A stretch of DNA of 64,000 nt from Tethya wilhelma (GCA_964030475.1 CAXIPT010000010.1:6177-70176), one strand, 5' to 3'; counted from the first letter of the stretch, positions 1 through 12,218 are shown. Numbers and translations are program-made. The notes: generated by a model from the sequence alone, not told the origin.

Positions 1-50
1 GCCCATTCCTACACTACTTATTTTTTTGAAATTTTTACTACTTGTTAATA
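1..50. repeat. Terminal fragment of MITE family A
   Basis: The first ~50 bases match the right terminal inverted repeat of the foldback element at 13415–13797. A third related end lies at 31315–31420. The rest of this copy is outside the window. Confidence 0.75.
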
Positions 51-1200
51 TTATGTGTATGTATAGGATGCAAGACTAGTATTAGCACTATATTTCGCTA
101 TTTCTTGTAATCTTGAATTTGGCTATTGAAAAAAAAACAAAAAAAAACAACTCCGAGTATCAACATCAGTGATGCAAGCCAGAATAATCAGTAAGTATAT
201 ATATCAGAATAAGACAATGTCATAGATCTTGGAAAAAATTATTTCCAGAGGACTGTACTACTGTACGTACATTTTAAAACAACCTATACATGAGTGGGTT
301 CAATCAAATACTACAGTATAGCAAAAAAATATGAAACTATTTCTGGCCAAATAGTCTACTTCTGTAGTTCTGATTTTTGATGATATAAAATTATATGCAC
401 CTGCTCAGCTTTATATATAGCCTGTGACCAGGCTATTCGGGCTCTATATAATGATGCTCCTTATTGCTATGCAGCCTAGATGAGCTTATTCAGATATCAA
501 TTAATTTTACGTGTGTTTAGCAACTAAATTATGCATGTGTTACTGCAGATGATAAAGGAGTTAATACTTTAAAGACACATGACCCATTGTGTAGTAAGGA
601 GGTCAAAGGTCAATGCCAAATGCACTATGTCAATCTATTGTGTTTCTATCCACACACATCACATGACATGCAGTAAAGAAGATGGAGTGGGAGGGGCCTG
701 TTACTGGGACAATATCTCCAAATTTCAAGGCCAAGGAAATCCCCCGTTGGCTGGTGTGAGAGGAAAGAGTCAGTGAAGAAGATGAGCTGAATCAGGAGCC
801 AGGAGTTGAAGGAGCACTAGCTAAGCTATCTTATTAATAAGAGCTTTCAACTTGTGTATCTTTGTTGTGGTCAGAGTGGAGAATCCTTCAATAGATTACA
901 CCATAATATATGTAGGTGAGTCTGTCAGTCAGTCAGTGGTTTTCCCAGCTAGGACAAATTAATGTAAAGAGAGGGGAATTAATAAGAGTGCACATGTCTG
1001 ATGCGATCAGCATCCTCAAGCCCATCATGCCATACACTCCCTCTTTAAAAGCAACACTGAGTTAAAGTCAACCAAAAAATTATTATATGAAAATTAATTT
1101 CACAGAAACCATAATCAAAATTAAGAACATGGATGCATTCATGTTTTCACATAGAGAATAATAATATTATTAATGTTTTTACATTATATTGGCGATATTC
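51..1200. other. No gene recognised
   Basis: AT-rich sequence with only short, unconvincing reading frames. The one item that stands out is a perfect direct repeat of the nuclear-receptor half-site AGGTCA with a 1-base spacer at 600–612, listed separately. Confidence 0.5.
600..612 (+). promoter_or_regulatory. DR1-type nuclear-receptor site (candidate)
   Basis: AGGTCA at 600–605, one spacer base, AGGTCA at 607–612. This is the exact DR1 layout bound by RXR/HNF4-type receptors in animals. No adjacent gene is identified, so function is unproven and chance occurrence is possible. Confidence 0.35.
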
Positions 1201-1206
1201 AAGTTT

Positions 1207-1308
1207 GAGTTACAGAGTATATTATTGTATCTATTATAAATTACATGTCTTAATTTTGAGTTACAGATTATATTATTGTATCTATTATAAATTACATGTC
1301 TTAATTTT
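1207..1308. repeat. Tandem repeat, 51 bp x 2
   Basis: Two nearly identical 51-bp units (1207–1257 and 1258–1308), each starting GAGTTACAG, differing at about one base. Confidence 0.85.
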
Positions 1309-1454
1309 AACTAAAATGTGTGGATGTATAGGGTGTCCAAAAAAAATTTTATCCCAAAATTAATAAACTTTTTCCTTTGTCAAGTAATCAAGGATGATGA
1401 TTAAGTTAACTAATGATGCATAATAATCATTGTACCTTTATAGTCAGTGATGGT

Positions 1455-2760
1455 TACAGGGTCTACATGGATCTTTGCAGAGGCATCTTTCACTAGTCCC
1501 AGTTCATCCTTGAACACTGTCTCATGACGCTTGAGAGTCTCCTACAAGGTCTGAATCTGATTCAAATTGTACCAATCCAACCTGATCTTCAGTAACCAGT
1601 CTCGTCCTAACAGGGTAGGTCCTGAGCCGGCTATGACAACGAGTTCCAGTTTCGCTGTCTGTCCTTGGTAGCATACTGTGGTAGTAAAAACACCTTTGAG
1701 GTTGAGTGGCTCTCTTGTGTAAGTGCACAGTCATTTTTGTGTTGCACGGAGGGGTGGGACTTGCTGTCCTGGCCAAACTCGATTGAAAGTTTCTTTGCTA
1801 ACAATTGAGCAAACCAAGCTGAAACAACAGTCGACTCAAGACCAGAGGCAGCGCCCTGCAACTCATGGTCGTCGCGAATGCCGATCCAACAGCCACCGTA
1901 CTGGCATGCAGAATGTGCTCCAACCATAAGAAGAAGGAGGAGCTGAACATTCCACAACGTACGATATGTTCCCGGTGGTGAATGCAGTGAGCAGACCAGA
2001 GCCAATCAAGGTGACACTGCAAGTCAATGGAGCTGACCTGGTGATGGAAGTCGACACAGGCGCTTCATGACCCAAGTGTCCTTTCTTGTGACAAAAATGG
2101 CATTCACTTTCCTTGAAACGGCAGGAATTTGGGGCGTGGTTTCCTCCACATCTGTAACACTTGCATGTAGCTTGTGTCTTTCTTCCCATCGCATGTATGG
2201 GGTGTTGAGTTGCAGGCTTCTGAATGTCCTTTGCATGCTGCTCAGCAACTTCAGCAGCTTGTGCTAGCTTAAAAGCTTTCTTGAAGGTCAATTTCGACTC
2301 AGCCAAGAGGCGACGTTGTACCCGATCATCTCTCACACCACAGGCAATGCGGTCATGTAGCATGTCATCCAGGGTATCTGCAAACTGACAATATTCCAAA
2401 AGGTTGCGAAGTTCAGCAACAAATTGAGCAATAGTTTCACCAAGCCTTTGCAACCGGGAGTGAAACTTATACTGCTGCACTGTCACAGAAGGCATCGGGG
2501 TATGGTGATCTTGCACCAACTGTACGAGTTGTTCAAATGTCAGTTGGCTTTGCTGGAGCCACTAGAGACCAAATCAGTTGATAAGTAGTAGGACCACTAA
2601 TACTCAAAAGAATAGCACATTTTTGGTCAGCTTCGTTCACACCATTGGCTAAGAAGTATTGTTCCAAGTGTTCAGTATACGCTTTCAATCTTCAGTTTTA
2701 CAATCAAATGGCCCAACAGTTCCATGAGTGGCCATCCTTGTTGATCTTCGTTGCTCAAGC
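1455..2760 (-). mobile_element. Ty3/gypsy retrotransposon fragment (gag and protease region), with internal inversion
   Basis: The minus strand from about 2720 to 2070 encodes a retroelement Gag ending in CCHC zinc knuckles (CYRCGGNH… and CHFCHKKGH…, around 2070–2200). Positions ~1810–2069 carry the adjacent segment on the plus strand, ending in a protease-like VDTGAS motif just before a TGA. From ~1809 down to 1455 the coding sense returns to minus. The copy at 55870–57530 has this segment in normal orientation, so this copy has suffered a ~260-bp microinversion. Stops and the lost 3' part make it non-functional. Confidence 0.85.
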
Positions 2761-3308
2761 CAACTCTACTGTATTTCTAGATAATGCCTACTATATGTTC
2801 AAAGTGTGATTGATGGGTGTAGTTTCGAAGCTAAGCTCTCAGAGAAGCACAAAAGCCTCAGATCTCAGAAACTACAGCATTTTGCAAGATTCTACACATC
2901 AAATTTCAAGATATATCGATTCATGAACATGAGTACCTTCCATTTTGACTATTATTAGTTTAGAGCTGGCATTCTTCTGATAATAACAGGTAGGCACACA
3001 GACAAAATGACTAGCAAAATCCTCTGGCTGTGCTATGCATGTGACGATGTTTAATTAGTATTGAGTTTGGATACAATGCACTAACATTTGTTATCACGCA
3101 CGTCTTATTTATTGCTGTATACATACCCTTGTGTGTTGCTATTGTTAATGACTTATTGCTCTAAAGATCTTTACCAAACATACTGTTTTACATTGGTAAT
3201 TGATACTTATATGTGAGATATTGATTTCACCCATGATTATTATGTGCGGTTAGGTAGTAGCATTCCATTTGTCAAGGTTCTCCTAATTTGTTTTTTTTTC
3301 TCTTTCAG

Positions 3309-5901
3309 CTCCCGTTTGAAAGTTCCTGATGATTCCGATGAAGGTACGAAACTTCAACAAGTATTGCTATTCTGTTATTATTGCACGTACATACATGTAC
3401 TACTATACACGTGCAAATCTAGTAGGAATGGCCAGAAATTTTGTAGACACAATTCATAAATGCTCCCAAGTTAGTACGTAGCTGGCAAAGCTCTCAAAAG
3501 TGCATTGACTAAATTTCAGACTGAGTAGTTGAAACCTAGCTGCAACATGCAATGCAATTTTGTTCTACGTATACTTACATGTACTAATTCACTTTCTTGT
3601 ACATGTTTTCTAGAAAAACACTGGCCATTTCTCAACAGTGCCTATACTGTTTGCTACTTGACAATGTGTGTTGTTATGATATTATTATATGCCCGCATGT
3701 TTCAGACCTACCAGTTATTCCTGATCTGGAGGAAATGTTACAGGAAGAGCTCGCCACGAAATTAGCAGCCCCTCCTAGGTGAGCCAGGGAATGTGTGTGT
3801 GTGAGAGAGAGAGAGAATATGGGAGTGTGTGTATTGTGTAATAAGGGTGTTAGCGTGGTGTGAGTGCTGGTCTAGGTATAGGTGAGAAAGGTGCATAGCT
3901 ACTGTATAGCAGGAAGTTTTCGAGGCAAGGGAATGTTTGCAGATTCACGGTTTGGCTCAGTCCATGAAATTTGTTGGGTAAGGGGTCATCAATCATGCAA
4001 ATCACTGTTTCAGAGCACACACAGGTGTAAAAGTTAATGTTGGCCAGCCAACTGAGACTGAGAGGCGACTTAATTGATTTGAAAATGGGTGTATCTGCAT
4101 TTATAGAGAAAGAGCTGAAATATAATTGCAGTTGTTACGCTCTCCATGAAATTTTCCTTAAAATTTTTAATTTGAGATGAAAACCCAAAATAATTCCCCC
4201 TCAAAATTTTCACAAGCTGTTTTGTTGTTGCTTTTGATTATTGTTTGTTTATTTATAAACTCACTTGTTCTCTCTCCAGTGTTGCCATTAACAGAGTGAC
4301 CACATACAAGCAGTTAGACTCAGAGTTGCATAAACATGCTGGTCTCTTTACGTTGGTAAGAGTTCTCTTTCTCATTATCAAGTATAAATTACCACTGTGA
4401 TATACTGTACTTGTGTACATCATGACCATAAATCTTCTAAATTTGGGCGCAAAAAAATTAAATTCATTCGAGCTTTGCCGAGTTTTTATAGATTATTTTG
4501 AGTGCAAGGGCCGTGCGTGTGTGCTCAATTGCATATATAAGCGTGACGACCTTTGCCAAAAATTAGAGGTAAACTTGAACAATTCAGTAAAGGGTGCGGA
4601 ATAATAAGAGGTGCCGAATTTTATAAGATTTACAGTATATCACTTATCCTTACCTATTCTCTGATTGTGTACTCATGTACAGGATGGGGAAATTGATCTC
4701 AAAATCTTGGCGAAAGTACTGTCACCTGAATCAGATGTGACTGAGGTAACCTATTACACATAAATAAGAAATGTAATGAGAACATAGGAATGGCCGAATC
4801 GTAAAAAGTAAGCAAACAAGATAGGAATGGTGGTCAGATTGAGAGAAGAGTTCATTTTGTGTGTCTCAGTTATGTTCGTATCCCTAGCTCAATGACATAG
4901 TGGACACAGAACTGAACTGTTTTCTCGATCTGACTACCATTCCTACTGTATGTTGTTTGCTTACTTTTTACAATTTGGCCATTCCTATGTTCTCATTACA
5001 TTTCTAATGTTTTTTTTCACTTGTTTGTTCTATTTTTTTCTGAATAATTAATATCTGCATGTAACCTAGCAAATTGTCTAAAGCAACTAATAGCTTTGGT
5101 GGCGTTTTGTACCCAGTAGTGGTGGCAATACTAGCAGAATCTTTACTTGTCACGAAATACATGAATTTTAAATAACTCACACTTCTATGTATGGAAAAGG
5201 TCGTCAAGTTGATTTTCCAAGTAGCTGATGAAGTATTCATGAGTATAGAAATTAATGGCTACCATACGGAGAAGGCGCTTTTTGTCTTGTATCTAGCAAC
5301 TTGGCTAGAGAGACGAAACCAGATGCCAAAAGTGGTTAAAGACAAAGAAACCAAGTTTATTTGTTCAAGAATTGCTTCTGAAAGTGAGCACTCTCAGAGA
5401 AAAATGGGTGCAAGATAGAAGAAGAAGAAGAAGATGGAGAAAATTTGAGGTTTGGCATATAATATTATTTTTGTTAAATACTTTAGCGATGGTTTTAGGC
5501 CATGTTTTTGGGCTTATTAGAAAGACAAAGAGCTAAATAGTAGCTTAAGAAGCCTTTTAGAGCCAAGCGCCCTTTTTGCGGAGTTATTTACAGGAATATT
5601 TTTATTATGCTAATGGGCCATCCGTGCCATTCCTATATACCCAGTATGGTAGTACTGGGAATAGATATTGTCCTCATACTTTATGAGATAATGCTTTAAA
5701 ATCTGTAATATACATCATATGCGGTATATATTATATAGTAATTTTCATGGCACAAAATTTCTTGAAAAGTCTGTCTTGGCTGTTTAGAGCTAATTTTCAG
5801 GAATCACGATCTCTGAAATTATATTGCCAATTGTTATAATGCAATTTTCTAATTTTTTTGCAATTAAAATCACCAGGCATAATGGTAGCTAACGTCACTA
5901 T

Positions 5902-5940
<39 letters not shown>

Positions 5941-6114
5941 GATGATAAAGAGTGGGAATGGAACAAGCTATTTGCTGAGCTCTCACCTGATATTCAACAT
6001 GTTTGGGACAGGCTTAACAACCGTCTTGACAGTAGTGATTCTACAACAACAGAGTCACTTAGTCCAGACTCTAACAAGTCCCCAGGATCCTATGTTAGTC
6101 ATCACTACAGGTGA
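3309..6114 (+). CDS. IFT43: Intraflagellar transport protein 43, 3' exons (left partial copy)
   Basis: IFT43 is a small subunit of the IFT-A complex, needed for retrograde transport in cilia. Five exons splice in frame with GT–AG introns: 3309–3343, 3706–3778, 4280–4355, 4683–4745 and 5941–6114 (57 codons plus TGA at 6112). The conserved core is readable: exon 4 has IPDLEEM followed by AAPP, exon 5 starts the VTTYKQLDSEL stretch, exon 6 is DGEIDLKILAKVLSPE, and the last exon begins DDKEWEWNKLFAEL. These match the most conserved segments of animal IFT43 in order. Exons 1–2 (start codon and the PRR…GRR region) are not found upstream within the window; they exist only beside the right copy at 61016–61653. 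The final intron carries a foldback MITE and a MITE-B copy and ends in a (CT)n polypyrimidine tract directly before the AG acceptor. Confidence 0.9.
4769..5006. mobile_element. Foldback MITE in IFT43 intron (left copy)
   Basis: Inverted arms begin AAATGTAATGAGAACATAGG and close with the reverse complement near 5006. The same element is in the matching intron of the right copy (53839–54080), so it inserted before the two copies separated. A related element lies at ~31745–31945. Confidence 0.8.
5190..5660. repeat. MITE family B, copy 1
   Basis: Dispersed repeat with a GAAGAAGAAGAAG tract, the phrase CCAATTTTCTCCATCTTC (or its complement), and an end reading GGCCATCCGTGCCATTCC. Other copies: 18481–18890, 27310–27420 (partial), 32320–32745 and 53170–53700. 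No coding potential recognised. Confidence 0.75.
5904..5939 (+). repeat. (CT)n microsatellite at IFT43 splice acceptor
   Basis: About 18 CT units serve as polypyrimidine tract immediately before the CAG acceptor of the last IFT43 exon. The corresponding tract in the right copy (52908–52968) has expanded and marks the end of homology. Confidence 0.9.
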
Positions 6115-6278
6115 TACACCTATAGATGGAACACAAGTCAAATCTGCGGGCCAAAGAAATTATATTGTTACATTACTTAGAAAGTTGCAACAATATCACT
6201 TATAACACTTGGTAAATTTGTGAGAATTGATATGCAAATGTAGTATGCAAATTGCTTGTCCACTATAGGGTTCAAAGT

Positions 6279-9129
6279 TCAACTCTTTAATGGACAAGTG
6301 ACCATAGTTGAAAAAGGCAGCCAGGGCTCCTTGTAAACCAATAGGAATCTTCTTGAATTGATTAAGGCCAAGGGAGTGCACGTGGTGAAGGCAGTCTTGT
6401 TATGGTCCTCTTCGGCCACGGGTACCTGCCAATACCCCCGTGTGAGATCAAGAGTGGTGATGAAGGACACTTTGCTCAGTTGCAATTGGTCTATCATATC
6501 GTCAATTCTAGGCATCGGGTATGCATCAGACTGAGAGATACTATTAAGTCTACGGTAATCGACACAGACGTAAGCTACCATCTTTCTTCTTAATTGACAG
6601 GAACAATAGGTGCTGCCCACTCGCTAGCTGATGGCTCAATCATTCCCTGCTGTAACATTTCGTTAATCCCTCTCTGGATGTCTATATGAAATGCTTGTGG
6701 CAATCTCACTGGATGAGCTGAACCTGTGGAGATTGTATGCTCTGCCAATTTTATTTGACCCGGCTTGTTGCATAGGACAGCTGCGAACTTCTCCAGGAAC
6801 TGATGTAGCTGCTTGTGTTGTGTGGAGTTCAACTGCTCACTCACCACTAGTTGATCTTTGCCATCACCATCTTTCCAGAATGGAACTGCCTCCTCTTCTG
6901 CATCTTCTGGACGTCAAAGGGTGAAAACCCTGTGGAGGCCTGAGGCACCTCCCAGTACACAAATAAACCAACCTGTCCTACTCCTTTCCTTGGCTGCTTT
7001 CCTCAGCATAAGGATTTGGTTGAACCGCTCGACGTGTCCATCTGTGGATGATAGGGGCTCATGCGGATTGGATGAAATTGCTACCCTGATCTGTCAGGAT
7101 TTCTTCAGGCACTCCAACACGTGCAAACACCTTGATGAGCTCCTATGCTACATGTACTGCATCTGTGCTTTTCAGTAGGATCACTTTAGGGTACCTGGTT
7201 GCATAGTCACATATGACAAGCACAAACCAATTACCTGACTTACTACAAGGAAGCAGACCCATGATATCCATAGCTATTCTCCGAAAAGGCTCTGAGATCA
7301 CTGGGAGGGGGATCAATGGTGCTGGAGCAACCCTGCAACCTGTCAATTTCTGGCACAGCTCACAACACCTGCAGAACTCTTTTATGTCCTTGAAGACTGT
7401 AGGCCAATAGAAATGACGGAGTATGCACTGCCTAGTCTATTTCACTCCAAGGTGACCCAATTCTAATACCTTCCTACAAGGTTGGGTAAAACAAGTTGTT
7501 CAATCTCACATTCCTTAGCACATTCGGAGGAGTCCAACTCCTATAGACCAGCCTCTCCCTCTTGAAGAAGCCGATGCCTGTTGTTAGGATGACCATCTGC
7601 TGCCTCTCTTATCTTAGCCAGAGTGTCATCTTGCTCTTGGAGCTCTTGCAGCTCCTAGCTGAAAATTCGAATGGATGAGGTTCGGTCGACACACCGCTGT
7701 CTATTAACCTTGGTGCTTCGATCCTTGGCCCATCTGCTGTCGGAAGGCACGTCTCTGTTCCTGTGACAGAGTATTAGGTATCTCACTTACAGAAATGCTG
7801 GAGCTTGCTTCCTGTGTACCATCCTTTACTGGGTTTGGTCGAGCTCAAGATAAGATTTGTCTTTCCCTTCGTATAAGCTCTTCCTGAGCTGCTTCTTTGC
7901 CTGAGCACGGGTGACCACAACTATGACGTCTTTGGTACCTGAGGGCTCTGCCTGACCATGCCTGCCCAACAACTGTTGAGCTCAGGAACATTTCAACCAA
8001 GGAGTACTTGAACCGGGAGTGTGATAGAAACCGCTGCTTCAACCTCAATGGAGGTTTGATCTATCTCCATATGTAATTTGGCTAGATCGAGGGTACCCAC
8101 TGGCCTTCCACTATGCCTGGTCTGCTCCAAGTGTCCACATTCTCGGATTTACCTATAGAAACATTAGACTTACAGAGTAATGCAGTCTCTGGACAGTCTG
8201 CAGTTCTGTGTCCCTCATGGTTGAAGTTGAAGCATCTAAATGCCCTGCATGTTGCTGGCTTGGTAGCTGGAATCAGCTCCCAACTTCTCCTTCAGGGTTT
8301 CTTTCTCTCGCCTTGCCTGAAGCTTGGGGACTCCTTCTTGAGGTGTCCTACAGCCTTGCAGTAGCTGCACCATTTCCTGTTGGTGGATGCCAGTGACCTC
8401 CAATGGGAGTCTGCTCCTCCTTTGGTGGGCTCCTGTCCCCTTGCCAGCTCACACTCATCCGCCAGCTCTCCTGCTTCAACGTAGGTCTTGGGTTTCTTGT
8501 TCGTGACCGACGCTCTCTTCTCACGAGGTAGGCTCTCCAGGAACTGTTCAATCCCTATAGCCTCCTTGATCTGTTCTATTGTAATTCTTTTAGCCATTTG
8601 TTCTGGAGGTCCATCAACCGCATGACCAATTCCCGATTGGTCTCTCCAGACTTCTGTGTTGCTGGTCTGAATCGGCGTCTATATGCCTCAACATTTATGC
8701 CATAATGTGTTTGAATAGCAGCTCTTACTTTGTCATAGTCTGCAGATTCCTCCGTGGATATTGTGGCATAGGCTTGCTGAGCGGAACCAGATAGCTGAGG
8801 GCTCAAGTAGTATAGCTCCAATGCTCCTTTGCCACCATGTCTCCATGACCCTCTCGAACGTGACGAGCTATGCCTCGATGTCATCCTCTACCTTCAGAGG
8901 TGCCACTTCCACCAACACCACCAAGGGGTGTAGCAGCTGTTGGTGCTGTTTTTGTTGAGTCGCTAACAACAAGCTTCATGAGAGGATCCATCTGATCCTT
9001 CATCTGGGTGATGCGCTGCTCAGCAGCATGTTCTCGTTCAGCACGCTCGGTGGCAAACTCCTCTCGTTTACACCAGTCCTCCATGAGCGACTGCATCATC
9101 TGTTCCATGCCCTTGAGTGTTCCCTCCAT
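6279..9129 (-). mobile_element. Ty3/gypsy retrotransposon, Gmr1-like domain order (degenerate)
   Basis: Minus-strand pieces read, 5' to 3': a Gag with a charged coiled-coil-like start (from 9129), a Gag core (8884–8576), a Gag end with a single CCHC-like knuckle CSYCKAVGH (8597–8292), an unreadable stretch (8290–7500), integrase (about 7500–6950, with an H2C2-like CELCQ region and DIMGLLP…DYATRYP core), then reverse transcriptase (6850–6279, with LCVDYRRLN, PMPRIDD and TTLDLTRGYWQ). Integrase therefore precedes RT, the order of Copia and Gmr1-like elements, whereas the RT itself resembles Ty3/gypsy. RT stops before the catalytic YxDD box, and frameshifts and stops are common, so the copy is dead. 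No LTRs were identified. Confidence 0.8.
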
Positions 9130-9189
9130 TCAAAGACATATTCACAAATCAGAAACATAACAACACACCATACCAAATAACAACATACA

Positions 9190-9736
9190 TGCACATATCG
9201 TATGAGGGTGGCAAGTTGGCTAGGTGAACTACTCGATCCTCATTGGACACAGCATCACCAATCACGGCAAGAGCTTCAAACACCTCCGTCATCACTCCTT
9301 AATTGTAGTAGTTTGTTGGACCATGTTTTCTGCTGGAATTGTTCCTCTAGACAGCCAGCTGCAGGTCCTCAGGATTATCGATCAAGTAGAGCAGTGATGG
9401 ATCTACTGATAAAACAACAATAGCTATAATGCCTTGTCTTTTCTTGCATTGAACTTTTTTCGGGTATCTATCTGCATTTGTATCTTCCGCCAATAGTTCT
9501 GTACCAGCAACTATCTCCCAGAGGCTGTCCTTTATAAGTGCCATCTTGCACTGTACCTTCCAGGTAGGATAGTTCTTTCCGCTGTCTTTAATACTACCAT
9601 TCTGTAACAGCAATATTTGAACATTGAATTTACTACTGACTGTCAACTCCCTAGCTAGCGGTACTTTCTGGTTAGACCACTCCAAATGGTAGTCCGGTTT
9701 CTGATCTGCAGCCTCATCAAAATCTGTCTCTGGCAA
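9190..9736 (-). mobile_element. Copia-type Gag N-terminal fragment
   Basis: The minus-strand frame contains YPTWKVQCKMALIKDSLW and a later VLSVDPSLLYLI stretch, characteristic of Copia-family Gag. The homologous frame continues after frameshifts with a TEVFEALAVIGD-like segment to ~9190. It lies directly upstream (in the minus sense) of the Gmr1-like Gag, so one element probably inserted next to or into the other. No pol remains here. Confidence 0.75.
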
Positions 9737-10483
9737 ATTTGGCCATTATGGGCAGTGCACATGTGCAACACGCCCAAATCTGTTGGAAACGGTGAAGAGG
9801 GGAGAGGGGTCAGGCGAATATCATTTGTTCCACATTGTGCTTTGCAAGCAGACTGCTAATAAATACTAATTGTAAATAATGTCTTAAAAGATTGAAGTAT
9901 GGGCACTGTGGTAGTAGCTAGCTGTTTGAAGCTTGATAACCTAGTACAGGTGTGCTTCATTTGGAACTGTATGCATCATCTCTGGTTTTTATACAGCTCC
10001 TGGCAGCAATGTGTCTAGTGAATTGTTGTTTTCTGTGAATGTGACAACAAATAACCATATTCCCATGGTCTATTCTTCCTGTTGGGGACTCTGGAATGAC
10101 TGTACAGGAGGAGAAAGTTGTCAACCAGCTGAATTGCACTACTAGAAGCTTTATTTTTGGGCTAGTCTAAATCTCTAGACCACTCAGCAGTTGCCGGTTC
10201 ACATAGTATCAATCACCTACTCGTGATGCTTTTGCAAATCTCATGTCTAGTCAGCGACTTATGTCAATGCCGTGTGTGTCTGATATACAAAGAAGGACAA
10301 GCTTTGTTGGAGGAGCTTTTCCTGCCAATGAAATCAATTCCTGTGGCCGTACATACACAAAGTTAATGGTGGATTCCTTGTGGTACTTAGACGGACACTG
10401 CGGAAGCAATCCTTTGCAGTTCCTCCACTCTTCGAACGCTTTGTAGGGTACAACACCCCTGAACTTTCTAAACACAAAAAGCG
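9737..10483. other. No gene recognised
   Basis: Short frames on both strands, none recognised. The plus strand from ~10390 has a possible coding stretch leading toward the next entry, with frame changes. Confidence 0.4.
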
Positions 10484-11076
10484 ATGTGTCTCCAATATGT
10501 CTTCAACTATGCTCAACACACTGGCCTCTTCACTGTTCCAGCACCATTTCTGAGTAATTCCTCCTTTCAAAAGCTACTCCAGCACATAAGATCCCTTGCC
10601 AAAAATTTGGCTGGATATGCAACTATACCTTTCATCTCAGAACAAGACTATGAAAGCTTTTCATACTCGAACTATTCCAAAGAGACAGATCTCAGACTCT
10701 ATGTCATATTGGGCCAGGTCATGGAGTGCCTATCAGTAAGTTATAAAATGTGATTGCCTGTTTGCATGAGAGAGAGGATGGTGAATTTGTAGCATTGGAT
10801 GAATTGATGCCATCTCAACCCAGACAGAAGTACGAGTTTATCCAGTGCTTGGAGAGAAATGGGATATCTGTCCCAATCATGCTGTTGACGTGTTCCTCTG
10901 AGAACAATGTGGGTAACCTACATTTGGTATGGGAATCGGCTGCAATACCATTGGAAGAGACGTTTCAAGACGGCGTACATGTAATGCCATGTTTGACGAG
11001 TGTCTCCCAACTTCAAGTCAGCTGTCCTTCAGTTTTTTTATCAAGGTCTTACAGGAGATGCCTCTTCATCTCATGA
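10484..11076 (+). pseudogene. Unrecognised coding remnant
   Basis: Two consecutive plus-strand frames (10484–10753 and 10750–11076) have protein-like composition, e.g. FNYAQHTGLFTVPAPF and later LDELMPSQPRQKYEFIQCL. The junction near 10738–10770 looks like a frameshift or a small intron (a GTAAGT occurs at 10737). I cannot name the family; a transposon-encoded protein is likely given the neighbours. Confidence 0.4.
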
Positions 11077-11317
11077 TACTCCAGAAGTAGTCATTGATGA
11101 GCGTGTACATGATATCATCAATCATGTATGTTTGACTCCCATTCATACTACAGACGATGTCAACTAATAGAGCTAGAGACAGCATCCATCATGTCAGCCG
11201 AATCATTACCTGCAGCACCATTATTTCACCCACCACCAACTGTTCCTTCTCTGCCCCTCCTGGTCCTCCTATGATGGCGGTAGTGCCGCCGCTTGGTCCT
11301 CCTGGTCTTCTCCACTG

Positions 11318-11545
11318 ATGGCAGCAGGTTCTCGACCACCCACAGGACTTCCCACAGATCCACGAATTAGGCCAGCAAGCAGTGGACATCCGAGTGGACA
11401 TCCGAGTGGACATCCAAGTGGACATCCAAGTGGACATCCACGTACACGTAGGCCAAGGCATGAATACCCAAGGAGGAGACCATGGTCAAGGAATAGAGGA
11501 CCTAGGGGTGGAGGTGCAGGGAAGAGATATGATCCCATCTTTATA
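11318..11545 (+). CDS. Candidate exon, Gly/Pro/Arg-rich with GHPS repeats
   Basis: This plus-strand frame encodes MAAGSRPPTGLPTDP, then five GHPS-type tetrapeptides from a 12-bp minisatellite (11381–11440), then an Arg-rich RTRRPRHEYPRRRP and RGPRGGGAG tail. It runs into a strong GTAAGT donor at 11546, which suggests a spliced exon. All frames through the minisatellite are open, so an open frame alone proves little. No family recognised and no downstream exon found. Confidence 0.3.
11381..11440 (+). repeat. 12-bp minisatellite (x5)
   Basis: Five units of AGTGGACATCC(G/A) in tandem. Confidence 0.9.
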
Positions 11546-11590
11546 GTAAGTGTATTAACTATTACAAATATACACATTAGGATAATTTGA

Positions 11591-12209
11591 TTGAAAATTT
11601 AAGTATATAGGTGACACACTCAATCTAAAGAAAGCCTGTAAATAACATTTATATATACACCTGCTTACTATATACTATATAGCTAGGCAACTTCATTGTC
11701 AAGTAACATTAACTTATTTATAAAGCTTAATTACAATATACAACACTCAAATTTCATGCACTTACCAAAAAAAAAAGATTCATATTCACGGAGGGAGCTC
11801 TTCTTTCGAAATGGCACCACTGCCACCATTACCACCATTGCCGCCACCGTTTCCATTCCGTGGCTGAGAACTTTGAAGCACAATGTGGAAACTCATAATT
11901 TGAACTTGAAACTTTTAATCCTGACAATTCATATTGTTCATATTGATTTTGTATCTATCTGAGTTCTCTCTTCTCTTGATCTTGTCATGATCTTGTTGCG
12001 GACCTCCATGTTATCGTGAAATATGAACTGCTATTAATAGACTTGCGTACTAAGTATAGACCGTCTATACCTGCGCGTACTACATACATATACATATGTA
12101 CTATATATAATATATATATATATATAAAATGGAGTTGGGCTAGTGATGATGTCATCAAAACAGGAAGCTAGCTAGCTAGCTTGTACAGCTACAGTACAGA
12201 GGGGCACCC
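11591..12209. other. No gene recognised
   Basis: AT-rich sequence with a TATA dinucleotide run near 12100–12126. No gene found. Confidence 0.5.
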
Positions 12210-12218
12210 TTGTGGTTC

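Larger units (their letters stand above)
1455..5925 (+). repeat. Left arm of a ~4.3-kb inverted repeat (IFT43 3' region plus transposons)
   Basis: This block matches 52970–57165 in reverse complement. Shared landmarks, in order, are a gypsy gag/protease region, IFT43 exons 3–6 with their splice sites, a foldback MITE and a MITE-B copy in the last intron, and a (CT)n/(GA)n tract where homology stops. The arms differ by scattered substitutions and by about 240 bp in the exon 4–5 intron (501 bp here, 262 bp in the right copy). Beyond ~1455 the right copy continues into reverse transcriptase and this one does not. Confidence 0.88.

Noticed and set aside
5858..6205. 115-aa plus frame through (CT)n and IFT43 exon 7
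   Set aside because: Out of frame with the conserved IFT43 exon, and begins in an intron microsatellite.
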